The notes below the pieces were generated by a model. The model did not search any database. It was not told where the DNA came from and saw nothing but the letters and a program-made list of their open reading frames with translations. From Sulfuricurvum sp. (GTDB lineage Bacteria > Campylobacterota > Campylobacteria > Campylobacterales > Sulfurimonadaceae): a stretch of 64,000 nt of DNA. Positions 53,742 to 62,053 of the stretch are shown piece by piece (the first letter of the stretch is position 1; each line of letters begins with the position of its first letter). The position numbers and the translations under genes were made by a program. The stretch is taken from positions 124,001-188,000 of the forward strand of contig NZ_JAQUHV010000001.1 of NCBI RefSeq assembly GCF_028681615.1. Reading direction: 5' to 3'.

Positions 53742-55112
53742 TCAGTGTTGGTTAATAATAACCTTGGCACTCTCAATGACATCGGTAATATTGTCATGAA
53801 TCCATTTGGTATCCATCCACTCTTCCGGACGAACTTCAATCCCTTGTACCAAAACACCGAAATGGAGGTGATCTCCCATCGCATAACCGCTGAGGCCGGT
53901 TTTAGCGATCTCTTGTGCAGCATTGACACTATCGCCTTCTTGTACATGCAATTCCGAGCAGTGTCCGTAAAGAGTATACAAACCGAATCCGTGGTCTATA
54001 ATCGGCAAATTCCCATATATCCCGTTAGGCTGTGCGAAAACGGTTTTACCTCCGTTTGAAGCAATGATTGATCCCATATGGACACTGGCCAAATCCAACC
54101 CCATATGATAGGCTTGAGAAATATTTTGCTGCCCTTTGTAGCTGTAAATACGGTGATCTCCAAAATCAGCTACTTTCTGACCGTTGACTAACGGATAAAA
54201 AGGCTGCGGATTAAAATCGGTAATCATCGTATCGGATACTTTTGAAGTGATCTCATGGATGATTTTTTCATTGTCCGCACGTACTTTTTCGTTGATGATA
54301 CGGAATTGTTCCAATCGGTCGGTTACCCCGGCGGTTTGATCATACGTATTAGCCAGTTCTGCGATCTTACCTTCTAAGAATGCATCGCTGAGTTCGATAT
54401 TCGATGTACGGTAAACATGGTCTTTGAGACGAAGAGGCACTGTGCTTTTAGCCACATTTCCGGCACTGTCACGTGCCACGACAGTAGCACTAAAGCTTTC
54501 CGATTGTACCGGCCATGCAACCAAAGAAGCGTAATAACCCGCTTTCATAAACGGTTGGGCAATAAACGTCTTACCGAAATTGGTTTCGATTTTCAGGCTT
54601 TGCAAATGGGCATCTTCAGCTTTAAAGATAACAATTGCCGTCCCGCCCTTTTGGATTTTATACGAGTTACCGATAATCGCAAGCGTCGGCTGACGTTGAT
54701 CGATCACAAGGGTATACTCTTGTTTAAAGGTATTCCCCATAAAGAGACCCCATAAACTGTTATCCGTTGCTTTAATAGTGAGAGTTACAGATGTTGATTC
54801 AACACGACGAACCCCTTTTGGCGGAAGGATATCAAACGCTCTTTTCGTCTCATGAGACGGTGTATTGTCTTCAACGACTACCCATTCATCATGCGGTGTC
54901 GAAAGGGTCGCTTTAAACGACTTGAGCCCGCTGCTGTCTTGTACGCTCACATGAATAGGATCTCTAAAATTCCAATAACCGTCTTGAGAGATGGTTACCT
55001 GAGGAGCTTGACGCTCAAACTTCGGCGAAAAGCCCATAAAACCGACGGCTCCTAATACTAAAACCACCAATATCCATCCAATAATTCCTGAACCGTTTCG
55101 GCCTCTTCTCAC
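53742..55112 (-). CDS. Membrane-anchored M23 peptidase
   Basis: A 456-residue LytM-type peptidoglycan endopeptidase. One N-terminal membrane helix (about 9-29) is followed by a long periplasmic region and the catalytic domain at about 330-440. The zinc motifs are intact: HMGLD (HxxxD) and DHLHFG (HxH). Homologues in Campylobacter and Helicobacter trim crosslinks to give curved or helical shape. It starts at GTG 55112, overlapping the DHH gene by 4 bases. Confidence 0.92.
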   Translation of the reverse strand: MRRGRNGSGIIGWILVVLVLGAVGFMGFSPKFERQAPQVTISQDGYWNFRDPIHVSVQDSSGLKSFKATLSTPHDEWVVVEDNTPSHETKRAFDILPPKGVRRVESTSVTLTIKATDNSLWGLFMGNTFKQEYTLVIDQRQPTLAIIGNSYKIQKGGTAIVIFKAEDAHLQSLKIETNFGKTFIAQPFMKAGYYASLVAWPVQSESFSATVVARDSAGNVAKSTVPLRLKDHVYRTSNIELSDAFLEGKIAELANTYDQTAGVTDRLEQFRIINEKVRADNEKIIHEITSKVSDTMITDFNPQPFYPLVNGQKVADFGDHRIYSYKGQQNISQAYHMGLDLASVHMGSIIASNGGKTVFAQPNGIYGNLPIIDHGFGLYTLYGHCSELHVQEGDSVNAAQEIAKTGLSGYAMGDHLHFGVLVQGIEVRPEEWMDTKWIHDNITDVIESAKVIINQH

Positions 55113-56041
55113 TCAAACTCCTTTTTAATCATCAGCGTCACACTCTCTGTGAACTCTGCAAAATTTCCCTGTTTTAAATGTGTCCCCGCTCGGTGTAGAT
55201 GCCCACCGCCGCCAAAACAACCCATAATTTTCGAAGCATCAATGGTTCCATCGGTACGCAACGAGAGCTTCAATCCTCCGCAAGGGTGTTCGATTTGAAT
55301 CATCGCGGCACGAACACTGCGTATTCCCAATGCATCCTCTATCACTCTTTTACATTCGTCAACATCCGCTCCGGTCTCTTCTAAAAGAGCGCGTGATACT
55401 TCGAAAAGAGCTAACTGCCCGTTTGCCAAGAGTTTCATCTGCTTCATAAGTGCACCGCGTATTCGAAGCGATGAGAGCGATCGACGGTGATAAAGCCATT
55501 CGATACATTTTGCGTGCTCAGCACCCAGTTCAATAAGATTATATGCTATTGAAAACGTTTTGGCACTGCATTCGGGTACACTAAAACATTTGGAATCATC
55601 CATCAGTCCCGCATAAAGCGAAAGTGCCATTTTACCATTGATTTTTATACTGTTGGCAACAAAAAAATCATATACCACTTCGGTCGTACTGATTGCCGAG
55701 GTATCGATGATAGTGTAAGTACCGAAATAATCGTTACTGATGTGGTGATCGATATTGATCAGGGGCAACGATTTGTTGATCCCCAGCCGTTCATAGCTGC
55801 CGCAATCAAAACTGATCATACAATCCGCATCTTCGGGAAATCGGTCGGTGATATTATCAAACCACGGTAAAAAAGCGAGATTCGGGTTGACTTCACTCGT
55901 GGCACAAAAAAGGGTGATTTTTTTTTGGCTGCGAAGCAAATAGGAATAAAAAGCACATGCCGAACCTAACGAATCGGCATCAGGATTTTTATGTACGATC
56001 AATACAATATGTTGGGCTGAATCGATCAGTTTAAGCGGCAT
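55109..56041 (-). CDS. DHH-family phosphoesterase (NrnA-like)
   Basis: A 310-residue cytoplasmic phosphoesterase. The DHH domain has VHKNPDADSLGSACAF, SFDCGSYERLG and NIDHHISNDYFG, the last being the DHH signature; the C-terminal DHHA1 domain has GGGGHLHRAG. Relatives degrade nanoRNA, pAp or cyclic dinucleotide products such as pGpG, which would fit with the two GGDEF proteins in the window; this is inference. A leader hairpin overlaps its ribosome site. Confidence 0.92.
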   Translation of the reverse strand: MPLKLIDSAQHIVLIVHKNPDADSLGSACAFYSYLLRSQKKITLFCATSEVNPNLAFLPWFDNITDRFPEDADCMISFDCGSYERLGINKSLPLINIDHHISNDYFGTYTIIDTSAISTTEVVYDFFVANSIKINGKMALSLYAGLMDDSKCFSVPECSAKTFSIAYNLIELGAEHAKCIEWLYHRRSLSSLRIRGALMKQMKLLANGQLALFEVSRALLEETGADVDECKRVIEDALGIRSVRAAMIQIEHPCGGLKLSLRTDGTIDASKIMGCFGGGGHLHRAGTHLKQGNFAEFTESVTLMIKKEFE

Positions 56042-56104
56042 ACAAACCCCTCCGAAGCATTTAGGGGGCGGATTATAACATGCTTTTACCCGTCTGTTTC
56101 CTAG
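56042..56104 (-). promoter_or_regulatory. Promoter and leader hairpin of the DHH gene
   Basis: On the minus strand TATAAT (56072-56077) lies 31 bases before the ATG at 56041. CCCCT (56047-56051) and AGGGG (56063-56067) on the plus strand are inverted repeats with an 11-base loop. On the transcript the 3' arm AGGGG is also the only Shine-Dalgarno stretch, so the hairpin could hide it. Confidence 0.45.
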
Positions 56105-58090
56105 TTAAATATCAAGCTTTATTTCTTCAGAAGTATAATAGGTAATACGGTTACGTCCCATCTCTTTGGATCGGTACATTGCTGCATCGGCGTGACGGAG
56201 AAGAATATCGATTTCTTCGCAATCATCCGGGAATAACGTCGCACCGATACTGACACCGATCGTTATTGTTATTCCATCTACCTCAATCGGCTCTTTTAAC
56301 GCTTCGAGTATCCGTACCAAAAGCTCATGCGCGTCTTCACTGTTAATATCGCTTAGAAGAATCACAAACTCATCCCCGCCCATACGGGCGATAATGTCAC
56401 TTTGACGCAGTTGTTGAGCTAACCGCGCTCCCGCCTTCTGTAAAATTCGGTCTCCCATTGCATGACCGTATCCGTCATTCACCTGTTTAAATCCGTCCAA
56501 ATCCAAAAAAGCCACAATGGCTTTGGAGCCTTTTCGTTTGGAAAAAGCCAGCATCTGTTCCGCCAATGTCATATACATATGACGGTTAGGAAGATTGGTC
56601 AGCGGATCGTAATTGACCAAACGATGAAGCTGCTCTTCTTGTTTTTTATGTTCCGTAATATCGCTGAAAATACCGATATAATTTTCAATATCGCCATCCG
56701 TATTGCGTACAGCATCAACACGTAAAAACTCAGCATATTCCTGCCCGCTTTTTTTCTTATTCCAAATCTCGCCGCGCCATGATCCTTCTCTCTCTAGCGC
56801 CTGATCGATTTGAGCGTAAAAAAACGGGCTATGCCGTCCTGAGCGCAAAATAATCGGTTTTTTCCCGATCACATCTTCTCGTGTATAACCCGTTAATCCG
56901 CAAAAAGCTTCATTGACGTCGATAATAATCTTAGACGCATCGGTTATGATAATACCCTCACGGGAATTATGAAAAACATTGGCAATCCGTCTGAGATATT
57001 TTTGCGTCTCTTCTCGAATAGTGATCTGTTCTTCCAATGCCTGAGACTCTTTTTTAAGTGTTTTAGTCAGTTTTCGCAATCGGTATGCTAAAAAAAGCAA
57101 GATCGCACTTAATGTCCCCAATAACACAATAATACTCACTGCATATTTTCGGATAACGTCATTCACCGTAAATGCCGGGGTTTTATCAAAGGGGGGAACT
57201 CTCATCTCTTCCATAATGGCCCGTATCCCCTCATACGCAAGAGGAACACTCCAGCCATAATAACCGGCGTTTTTCGGTATTTCTGATCCGCGCGGAAGCG
57301 AGAGCAATGCAACTGCAACCTGATTGGCTAATTCGGGATCTGTCTCTTTGAACGCTACAAACGGCCATTCCGGGTAAAGCTGCGTTGAGAGGGCCTGAGG
57401 GAAATTTTCGATTTTCTGAGGGTTGATAATTTTAAAATCATCCCGATTGATTTTTCCCTCTTTTGCCATCTTTTCCAAAACGCCGGTACGGATAAATCCC
57501 GCATCCGCAGAACCGCTTTCAACAATATAGACAACTTTGTCATGCGGCATATCGGTAAATGTTACGTTAGAACTTCGAGAAATATCAATTCCCTTTGAAA
57601 GTAAAACATTGCTTTGCGCTAAATACCCTCCCAACGAGAGTTCATCGACAGCGGCTATATTTTTACCCTTTAAATCTTCTAAGTTATTAATGTCCTTCCG
57701 ATCGCTTCGGGATATGATAACCCCTCCAAACTCTTTGAGCTCATTACCGCTGACATTAGCACGTATAAGGGTGGCAATTCTGGTTGCATTGTATAGTGCC
57801 GAAAAATAGACATAATGTTCCGGATTGGTAAAGGCGAAGTCGAGCTCTTTTTTAGCAACGGCTTCATTGAATTCTTTATAACTAAAAGGCTTGATAATAA
57901 AAGAGTGGGAAGGGATTTTCTGATCTAAATAATGAGCAAGAGGCGTCCATTCATTTAGGGTATCTTCTTTCGAGCGAAAGGCTAAGACACCTATGACTAC
58001 TTGGTGTTTATCCGCAGAAGCGGATAAAGCATGAAGAGGTACAATACAAGTTAAAAGGGTAAAAAAAACACTAATAAAAGCCTTCTTCAT
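56105..58090 (-). CDS. Periplasmic PhnD-like sensor with PAS and GGDEF domains
   Basis: A 661-residue inner-membrane protein. In order: signal peptide (about 1-25); a PhnD-type solute-binding domain (about 30-300; VVIGVLAFRSKEDTLNEW, FAFTNPEHYVYF, LKGKNIAAVDELS); membrane helix (about 315-335); PAS domain (about 370-485); GGDEF domain with the active motif at 571-575 and an RxxD inhibitory site five residues before. It is predicted to make cyclic di-GMP in response to a periplasmic ligand. The ATG at 58090 follows GAGGT; a start at 58102 adds four residues. It lies 54 bases after the DUF302 gene. Confidence 0.92.
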   Translation of the reverse strand: MKKAFISVFFTLLTCIVPLHALSASADKHQVVIGVLAFRSKEDTLNEWTPLAHYLDQKIPSHSFIIKPFSYKEFNEAVAKKELDFAFTNPEHYVYFSALYNATRIATLIRANVSGNELKEFGGVIISRSDRKDINNLEDLKGKNIAAVDELSLGGYLAQSNVLLSKGIDISRSSNVTFTDMPHDKVVYIVESGSADAGFIRTGVLEKMAKEGKINRDDFKIINPQKIENFPQALSTQLYPEWPFVAFKETDPELANQVAVALLSLPRGSEIPKNAGYYGWSVPLAYEGIRAIMEEMRVPPFDKTPAFTVNDVIRKYAVSIIVLLGTLSAILLFLAYRLRKLTKTLKKESQALEEQITIREETQKYLRRIANVFHNSREGIIITDASKIIIDVNEAFCGLTGYTREDVIGKKPIILRSGRHSPFFYAQIDQALEREGSWRGEIWNKKKSGQEYAEFLRVDAVRNTDGDIENYIGIFSDITEHKKQEEQLHRLVNYDPLTNLPNRHMYMTLAEQMLAFSKRKGSKAIVAFLDLDGFKQVNDGYGHAMGDRILQKAGARLAQQLRQSDIIARMGGDEFVILLSDINSEDAHELLVRILEALKEPIEVDGITITIGVSIGATLFPDDCEEIDILLRHADAAMYRSKEMGRNRITYYTSEEIKLDI

Positions 58091-58102
58091 CTTATACCTC
58101 AA

Positions 58103-58144
58103 TTGTGGACAGTATAAGAAGATTAATATTAAGAAATAGTTAAA
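58103..58144 (-). promoter_or_regulatory. Possible -10 for the sensor diguanylate cyclase
   Basis: On the minus strand TATACT (plus-strand AGTATA, 58111-58116) stands about 20 bases before the ATG at 58090. No good -35 lies 17 bases upstream. The sensor gene may therefore have its own weak promoter or be read from the sox-linked genes ahead of it; there is no obvious terminator in this gap. Confidence 0.3.
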
Positions 58145-59056
58145 CTACTCCACTGTACTTTGAAGAACACTTTCAAAATCTTTTTGTGCTTGCATTAACA
58201 CTTCTTTAGCTTCAGCATCATTCACAGCGGCACTGCTCATCCAGTTATAAACTCCCGGGAATCCCATAACGATTTCAGCAGCATCTTTTTTCTTATACAC
58301 CATCAATGTACACGGTGCAAAAGCCGATGCTTCCGGACGGGTTTTAGCTACCGTGTAAATAACTTTGAGCTTGCAGATGGAGTATGTATCGTAAAAACTA
58401 AACGGACTCTCCTCCCCGTTTTCAGTCAACATGAACTGATAATCGGTAAAGTTTGAAAGGACAAATCCGGCAGGTTTAAGCCCCTCTTCGAGCATCATTT
58501 CGGCATCGTCTTTATCGCTTTGCCAGTTTTTTACATCGGTCTTTTTCACAAATCGGGTCAACAGCTTCCCTTCAGCCGGTAATGAAGTGGCGCTCTTTGT
58601 TTGTTTCGTCGTTTTCGGAAGAACGGTTTTTAGCGTTGCAAAAACCTTTTTTTCGATCACAGTAAATTCGGGTGCTTTAAATCCGGCGATCTTTTGCATC
58701 GCATCGGCGCTCAAGACGGATACGTGCAGATCTTTTTCACCTTTACGTTGGTAGATTCCTACCCCCATCGGTACGAAAATACCGCCGTCCGGATGGCTTT
58801 TGACCAAAGAGGCAGCCTCTTTTTTAGGGATAACTGTCATTAAATTAAATACGGCAAAGTCGCTTTCTCCGAATTGTTTGTTGAACGGACCCGTCATCTC
58901 TGAGTCTGCCGCTATCACAAAACCATTGGCCTCAAATGCTTTTTCAATCATTGTCGGGGTCAGCTTTCCATCGGCGTTAGGCGCGCTGAAAAGGTGTAAG
59001 TCACCCCCAAAAAGGGACAAAAATCCCGCTAACACTACTAGTACAATTGCTTTCAT
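58145..59056 (-). CDS. Periplasmic protein with two DUF302-type domains
   Basis: A 303-residue exported protein: signal peptide at about 1-20, then two halves of similar pattern. The first (about 32-125) has IEKAFEANGFVIAADSEMTGPFN and VPMGVGIYQRKGEKDLHVSVL. The second (about 190-300) has AEMMLEEGLKPAGFVLSNFT and CTLMVYKKKDAAEIVMGFP. DUF302 proteins are small, function unknown, and often encoded with sulfur or metal genes. It follows the DsrE-like gene by 11 bases. Confidence 0.75.
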   Translation of the reverse strand: MKAIVLVVLAGFLSLFGGDLHLFSAPNADGKLTPTMIEKAFEANGFVIAADSEMTGPFNKQFGESDFAVFNLMTVIPKKEAASLVKSHPDGGIFVPMGVGIYQRKGEKDLHVSVLSADAMQKIAGFKAPEFTVIEKKVFATLKTVLPKTTKQTKSATSLPAEGKLLTRFVKKTDVKNWQSDKDDAEMMLEEGLKPAGFVLSNFTDYQFMLTENGEESPFSFYDTYSICKLKVIYTVAKTRPEASAFAPCTLMVYKKKDAAEIVMGFPGVYNWMSSAAVNDAEAKEVLMQAQKDFESVLQSTVE

Positions 59057-59067
59057 ACTAAAACTCC

Positions 59068-59502
59068 TTATGGATGGATATAAACGGCGCCCTCAGCGGA
59101 ACGCTCTATAATTTCTGCGATACCGGCACTGACAATCTCAACCCCGTCGATTAATTCTGAGGGTTGAATATTTTTAGTACGCATAGTATTTCCGCACGCA
59201 ACAAATTCAACCCCGTATTGTTGAAGTGCATCAACACGCGGGGCGAATTCTTTCTCTCTTTTCAAGACGGTACGTATACCGTGATAATACGCAACAATGC
59301 GCATATGCACTTTTTCCGGACCGTAAAACTTTAAGACATTGTTCGCGGTGCTAAGGACATGCTGAATCGTCTCATCATCTCCGGAGCTCACCCCTAAAAC
59401 AACCTCTCTGGGTTTGTCTATTGACGGCACCGGCTCAGCCAAGCGGGTATCCGCAAACACAGCAGATGCCAATACCAACAACAAGATCATTATCTTTTTC
59501 AT
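59068..59502 (-). CDS. Periplasmic DsrE-like protein
   Basis: A 144-residue exported protein with a signal peptide (MKKIMILLLVLASAVFA). The body reads REVVLGVSSGDDETIQHVLSTANNVLKFYG, HMRIVAYYHGIRTVL and VEFVACGNTMRTKNIQPSELIDGVEIVSAGIAEI, the pattern of DsrE/DsrF-like proteins. The cysteine in ACGNT is at the position used for sulfur transfer in some relatives. Start at 59502 by GGAG. It overlaps the metallo-beta-lactamase-fold gene by 4 bases. Confidence 0.82.
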   Translation of the reverse strand: MKKIMILLLVLASAVFADTRLAEPVPSIDKPREVVLGVSSGDDETIQHVLSTANNVLKFYGPEKVHMRIVAYYHGIRTVLKREKEFAPRVDALQQYGVEFVACGNTMRTKNIQPSELIDGVEIVSAGIAEIIERSAEGAVYIHP

Positions 59503-60407
59503 TTTTGCTCCCATTCCAACGTTCGATACGCTGCTTCTACATTTCCTCGGTGCATTGAATCGTACATATGCAACGTTTGGAAAGCCGGCATTTTGACTTT
59601 ATCGATTGTCTCTTCTATCCCTAATCCCTCATCAAGAGCTTTTCGGATTTCACTGCGCATCTCGCTTAAATACGCATAAGTCATATCGATTGCACCTTTA
59701 TCGGTACGATATCCATGCCCACCGACAATCGTTTTGGCACTGTAACCCTTTAACTCATCCAGTGCTGAAATCCAGCCGTTGATATCTCCCCCCTTGAGAG
59801 AGGGGACACGATCATTGAAGACAAGATCTCCGGCAAACAGAACTTGGGCCTTTGGGACAAATAGTACCATATCTTTGGCGGTGTGTGCCCGCTGTTTCAT
59901 AAAATGAAATTCCAGAATCTGATCCCCGATACTCAGATTTTCATCCGAAGTAATTATCTCAGACGGCAGTGTCGGAACAGTTTTAGCATACGCTTCGGGA
60001 GAGATATAGGTTTGCATTCGGGTCGGTTCACGCGTATCCGCGTTCACTTTGAAATCTTCTGAACCCAAAACTCTAACTCCCATTTGGGTAAAAAACCCGT
60101 TCCCGAGCCAATGATCGTCATGTACATGCGTGTTAACTACCAGAAGAACCGGTAACGGTTTGATCGCTTGCATCTTTTTGAATGCCGATGCCGCATAATT
60201 ATACGAAGAGCCGCTGTCGATAACAACATAGCCCTTCGCCGTATCAAGATAACAGGTGTTAACCATATTGCCGTTATTAGTCGTATTCATCGCTTCGGGC
60301 ATACCGAAAAAACAGGTCACTTCGGAAGTGATCTGTTTTGGGCTCAGCGGCAGTTCATACGCACTGAGCCCGATAACGAAGATACATAAAAGCAATAAAA
60401 ATCGCAT
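59499..60407 (-). CDS. Periplasmic metallo-beta-lactamase-fold hydrolase
   Basis: A 302-residue exported metal hydrolase with a signal peptide (about 1-16). The metal motif THVHDDHW (HxHxDH) is present, followed by RAHTAKDMVLFV and LVFNDRVPSLKGGDINGWI, then VGGHG. The DRVPSLKGGDI-type motif occurs in SoxH-like and quinoprotein-linked members. Candidate substrates are thioesters or sulfur intermediates, which the sequence does not settle. It lies 10 bases after the porin gene. Confidence 0.88.
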   Translation of the reverse strand: MRFLLLLCIFVIGLSAYELPLSPKQITSEVTCFFGMPEAMNTTNNGNMVNTCYLDTAKGYVVIDSGSSYNYAASAFKKMQAIKPLPVLLVVNTHVHDDHWLGNGFFTQMGVRVLGSEDFKVNADTREPTRMQTYISPEAYAKTVPTLPSEIITSDENLSIGDQILEFHFMKQRAHTAKDMVLFVPKAQVLFAGDLVFNDRVPSLKGGDINGWISALDELKGYSAKTIVGGHGYRTDKGAIDMTYAYLSEMRSEIRKALDEGLGIEETIDKVKMPAFQTLHMYDSMHRGNVEAAYRTLEWEQK

Positions 60408-60417
60408 CCTTTATCCC

Positions 60418-62019
60418 TTAAAAGAGGTAGTTGATCTCGAAACGGTATTCATCATATGATGCATAATCCGTTGTTGCTTGAGTCCCAAGAACAGGGCTTG
60501 TTCCCGTATACAGGTTGTCCGCATTTACTGTTGCAAAGCGGAATTTAAACTCAGTATTTGGAATTTCTTTGAATGTTTTCCACATATCAACATGAAAAAT
60601 ATCACGATCTGAGAATCCGCTAGAATAAGCTTTTCCTTCATCAAAATTCATATTCTCATAATCGGCGGCTACTTTGAAACCTTCGATAATGCCAGCTTTT
60701 CCAAAATCATACGTTGCTTTTACAGCCCAGCTTTTAGTGTTAGCAATCCAGTCTACCTGTGCCATCGAACGGGTATACCCACCTGTAGGAAATCCCCGCC
60801 ACGGAGCGATGATATCAGCGTCATTGGCTACTTTTGAATATCCAACTTGTAATGCGAGAGGACCGTTTTCCGCCACGAGACGTGCCATAATGATACTTCC
60901 GTCTACACTATCAGGATTCGTATAGTTTGCACGTGCATTAGCACGTTTTGCAGCATCAGGAAGACCACTACTATTAAAAGCAACTACATTACCACTCAAA
61001 GCAGCGCCCCCAATCGCACCGGCACCGTCATCCATCTGACGAAGATATCGGACACCAGGAGTCAGTGTCCATGCATCGTTCACTTTAATCTTATAATTGC
61101 CTTCAGTCACAAGGGTATTGAAAAATCCGCTGATTCCTACATATTCAGCATCAAGTTTCAAATTAGAAATCGATTTGTTAGAAGCCGTTAGTAATAGCAT
61201 TTCAGGATCTACATCCCCTCCAGCTTGACGGATGTTATAAACACTAAGACCTTTATGAACACCAGAATCATCATTCTCGTAGACTTTATCACCCTTCACT
61301 GCAACAGATGTGTCTCCTTGATCATAAGCTAATATACTATGAAATTCCTGGTGGTCACGTAGCTTTTGGCTCATGATATAACCTGCACGTAGTGTTGTAT
61401 TTGGAAGGTCTTTATTCTCCATAACCGCTGCTTCGAACGTATTTGGAATCATTTTTGTGTCATTGGTCGCGAGCATAATACTATCGATCCCTTGACGCCC
61501 GATTTTGACATCGGTTTTGCCGTGTTTATACTCTCCGTACGCTTCAGCAAATACACCAATGGATGCTTCTGTACCATCCGGACGTGTACGATAAGTATCT
61601 TTTCCTGATTTTCCATAGTTAGCAGTAAGTGTATTTGTAGTGTTGCTGACAGTATTTTCGCCTACCATCGGAACCGTTCCGTAAAATCCGACTGTTGCAC
61701 CAAAGCCTTTAAAAAATCCTGTTTTATAAACTAGACTTCCTCCAAGACCCCATTGATTATTGTCATGAGTACGTTTATAAATATCACTGTTTGTCAAATC
61801 TTCATTTTCCCAATCATACCAAAACATGTTCGAACGAAGGCGTCCATAAACTTCTCCTTTGGTAAACATTTCAGTGAATGAATTAACATCACCTGGCGCT
61901 TTAGTATATTCAACCTGATAATTATCTTTGAGCACGCGATCTTCTGTTTTAAGCGCATACGCCGACGTCGTCAATAAACATGCGGCAGCTGCTGCCATAC
62001 TAATCTTCATCATTTTCAT
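60418..62019 (-). CDS. OprD-like outer-membrane porin
   Basis: A 533-residue outer-membrane beta-barrel. Signal peptide at about 1-22 (MKMMKISMAAAAACLLTTSAYA), then alternating strands such as GEVYGRLRSNMFWYDW, FGATVGFYGTVP and ATYDFGKAGIIEGFKVAADYEN, ending in YRFEINYLF with the terminal phenylalanine needed for Bam insertion. The start at 62019 follows AGGAG; a longer frame to 62136 runs into soxB. The permeant substrate is unknown, but position suggests thiosulfate or another sox-pathway solute. Confidence 0.85.
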   Translation of the reverse strand: MKMMKISMAAAAACLLTTSAYALKTEDRVLKDNYQVEYTKAPGDVNSFTEMFTKGEVYGRLRSNMFWYDWENEDLTNSDIYKRTHDNNQWGLGGSLVYKTGFFKGFGATVGFYGTVPMVGENTVSNTTNTLTANYGKSGKDTYRTRPDGTEASIGVFAEAYGEYKHGKTDVKIGRQGIDSIMLATNDTKMIPNTFEAAVMENKDLPNTTLRAGYIMSQKLRDHQEFHSILAYDQGDTSVAVKGDKVYENDDSGVHKGLSVYNIRQAGGDVDPEMLLLTASNKSISNLKLDAEYVGISGFFNTLVTEGNYKIKVNDAWTLTPGVRYLRQMDDGAGAIGGAALSGNVVAFNSSGLPDAAKRANARANYTNPDSVDGSIIMARLVAENGPLALQVGYSKVANDADIIAPWRGFPTGGYTRSMAQVDWIANTKSWAVKATYDFGKAGIIEGFKVAADYENMNFDEGKAYSSGFSDRDIFHVDMWKTFKEIPNTEFKFRFATVNADNLYTGTSPVLGTQATTDYASYDEYRFEINYLF

Positions 62020-62053
62020 TCTTAACTCCTTAAGTTTTAATGCATCGCAGGGC

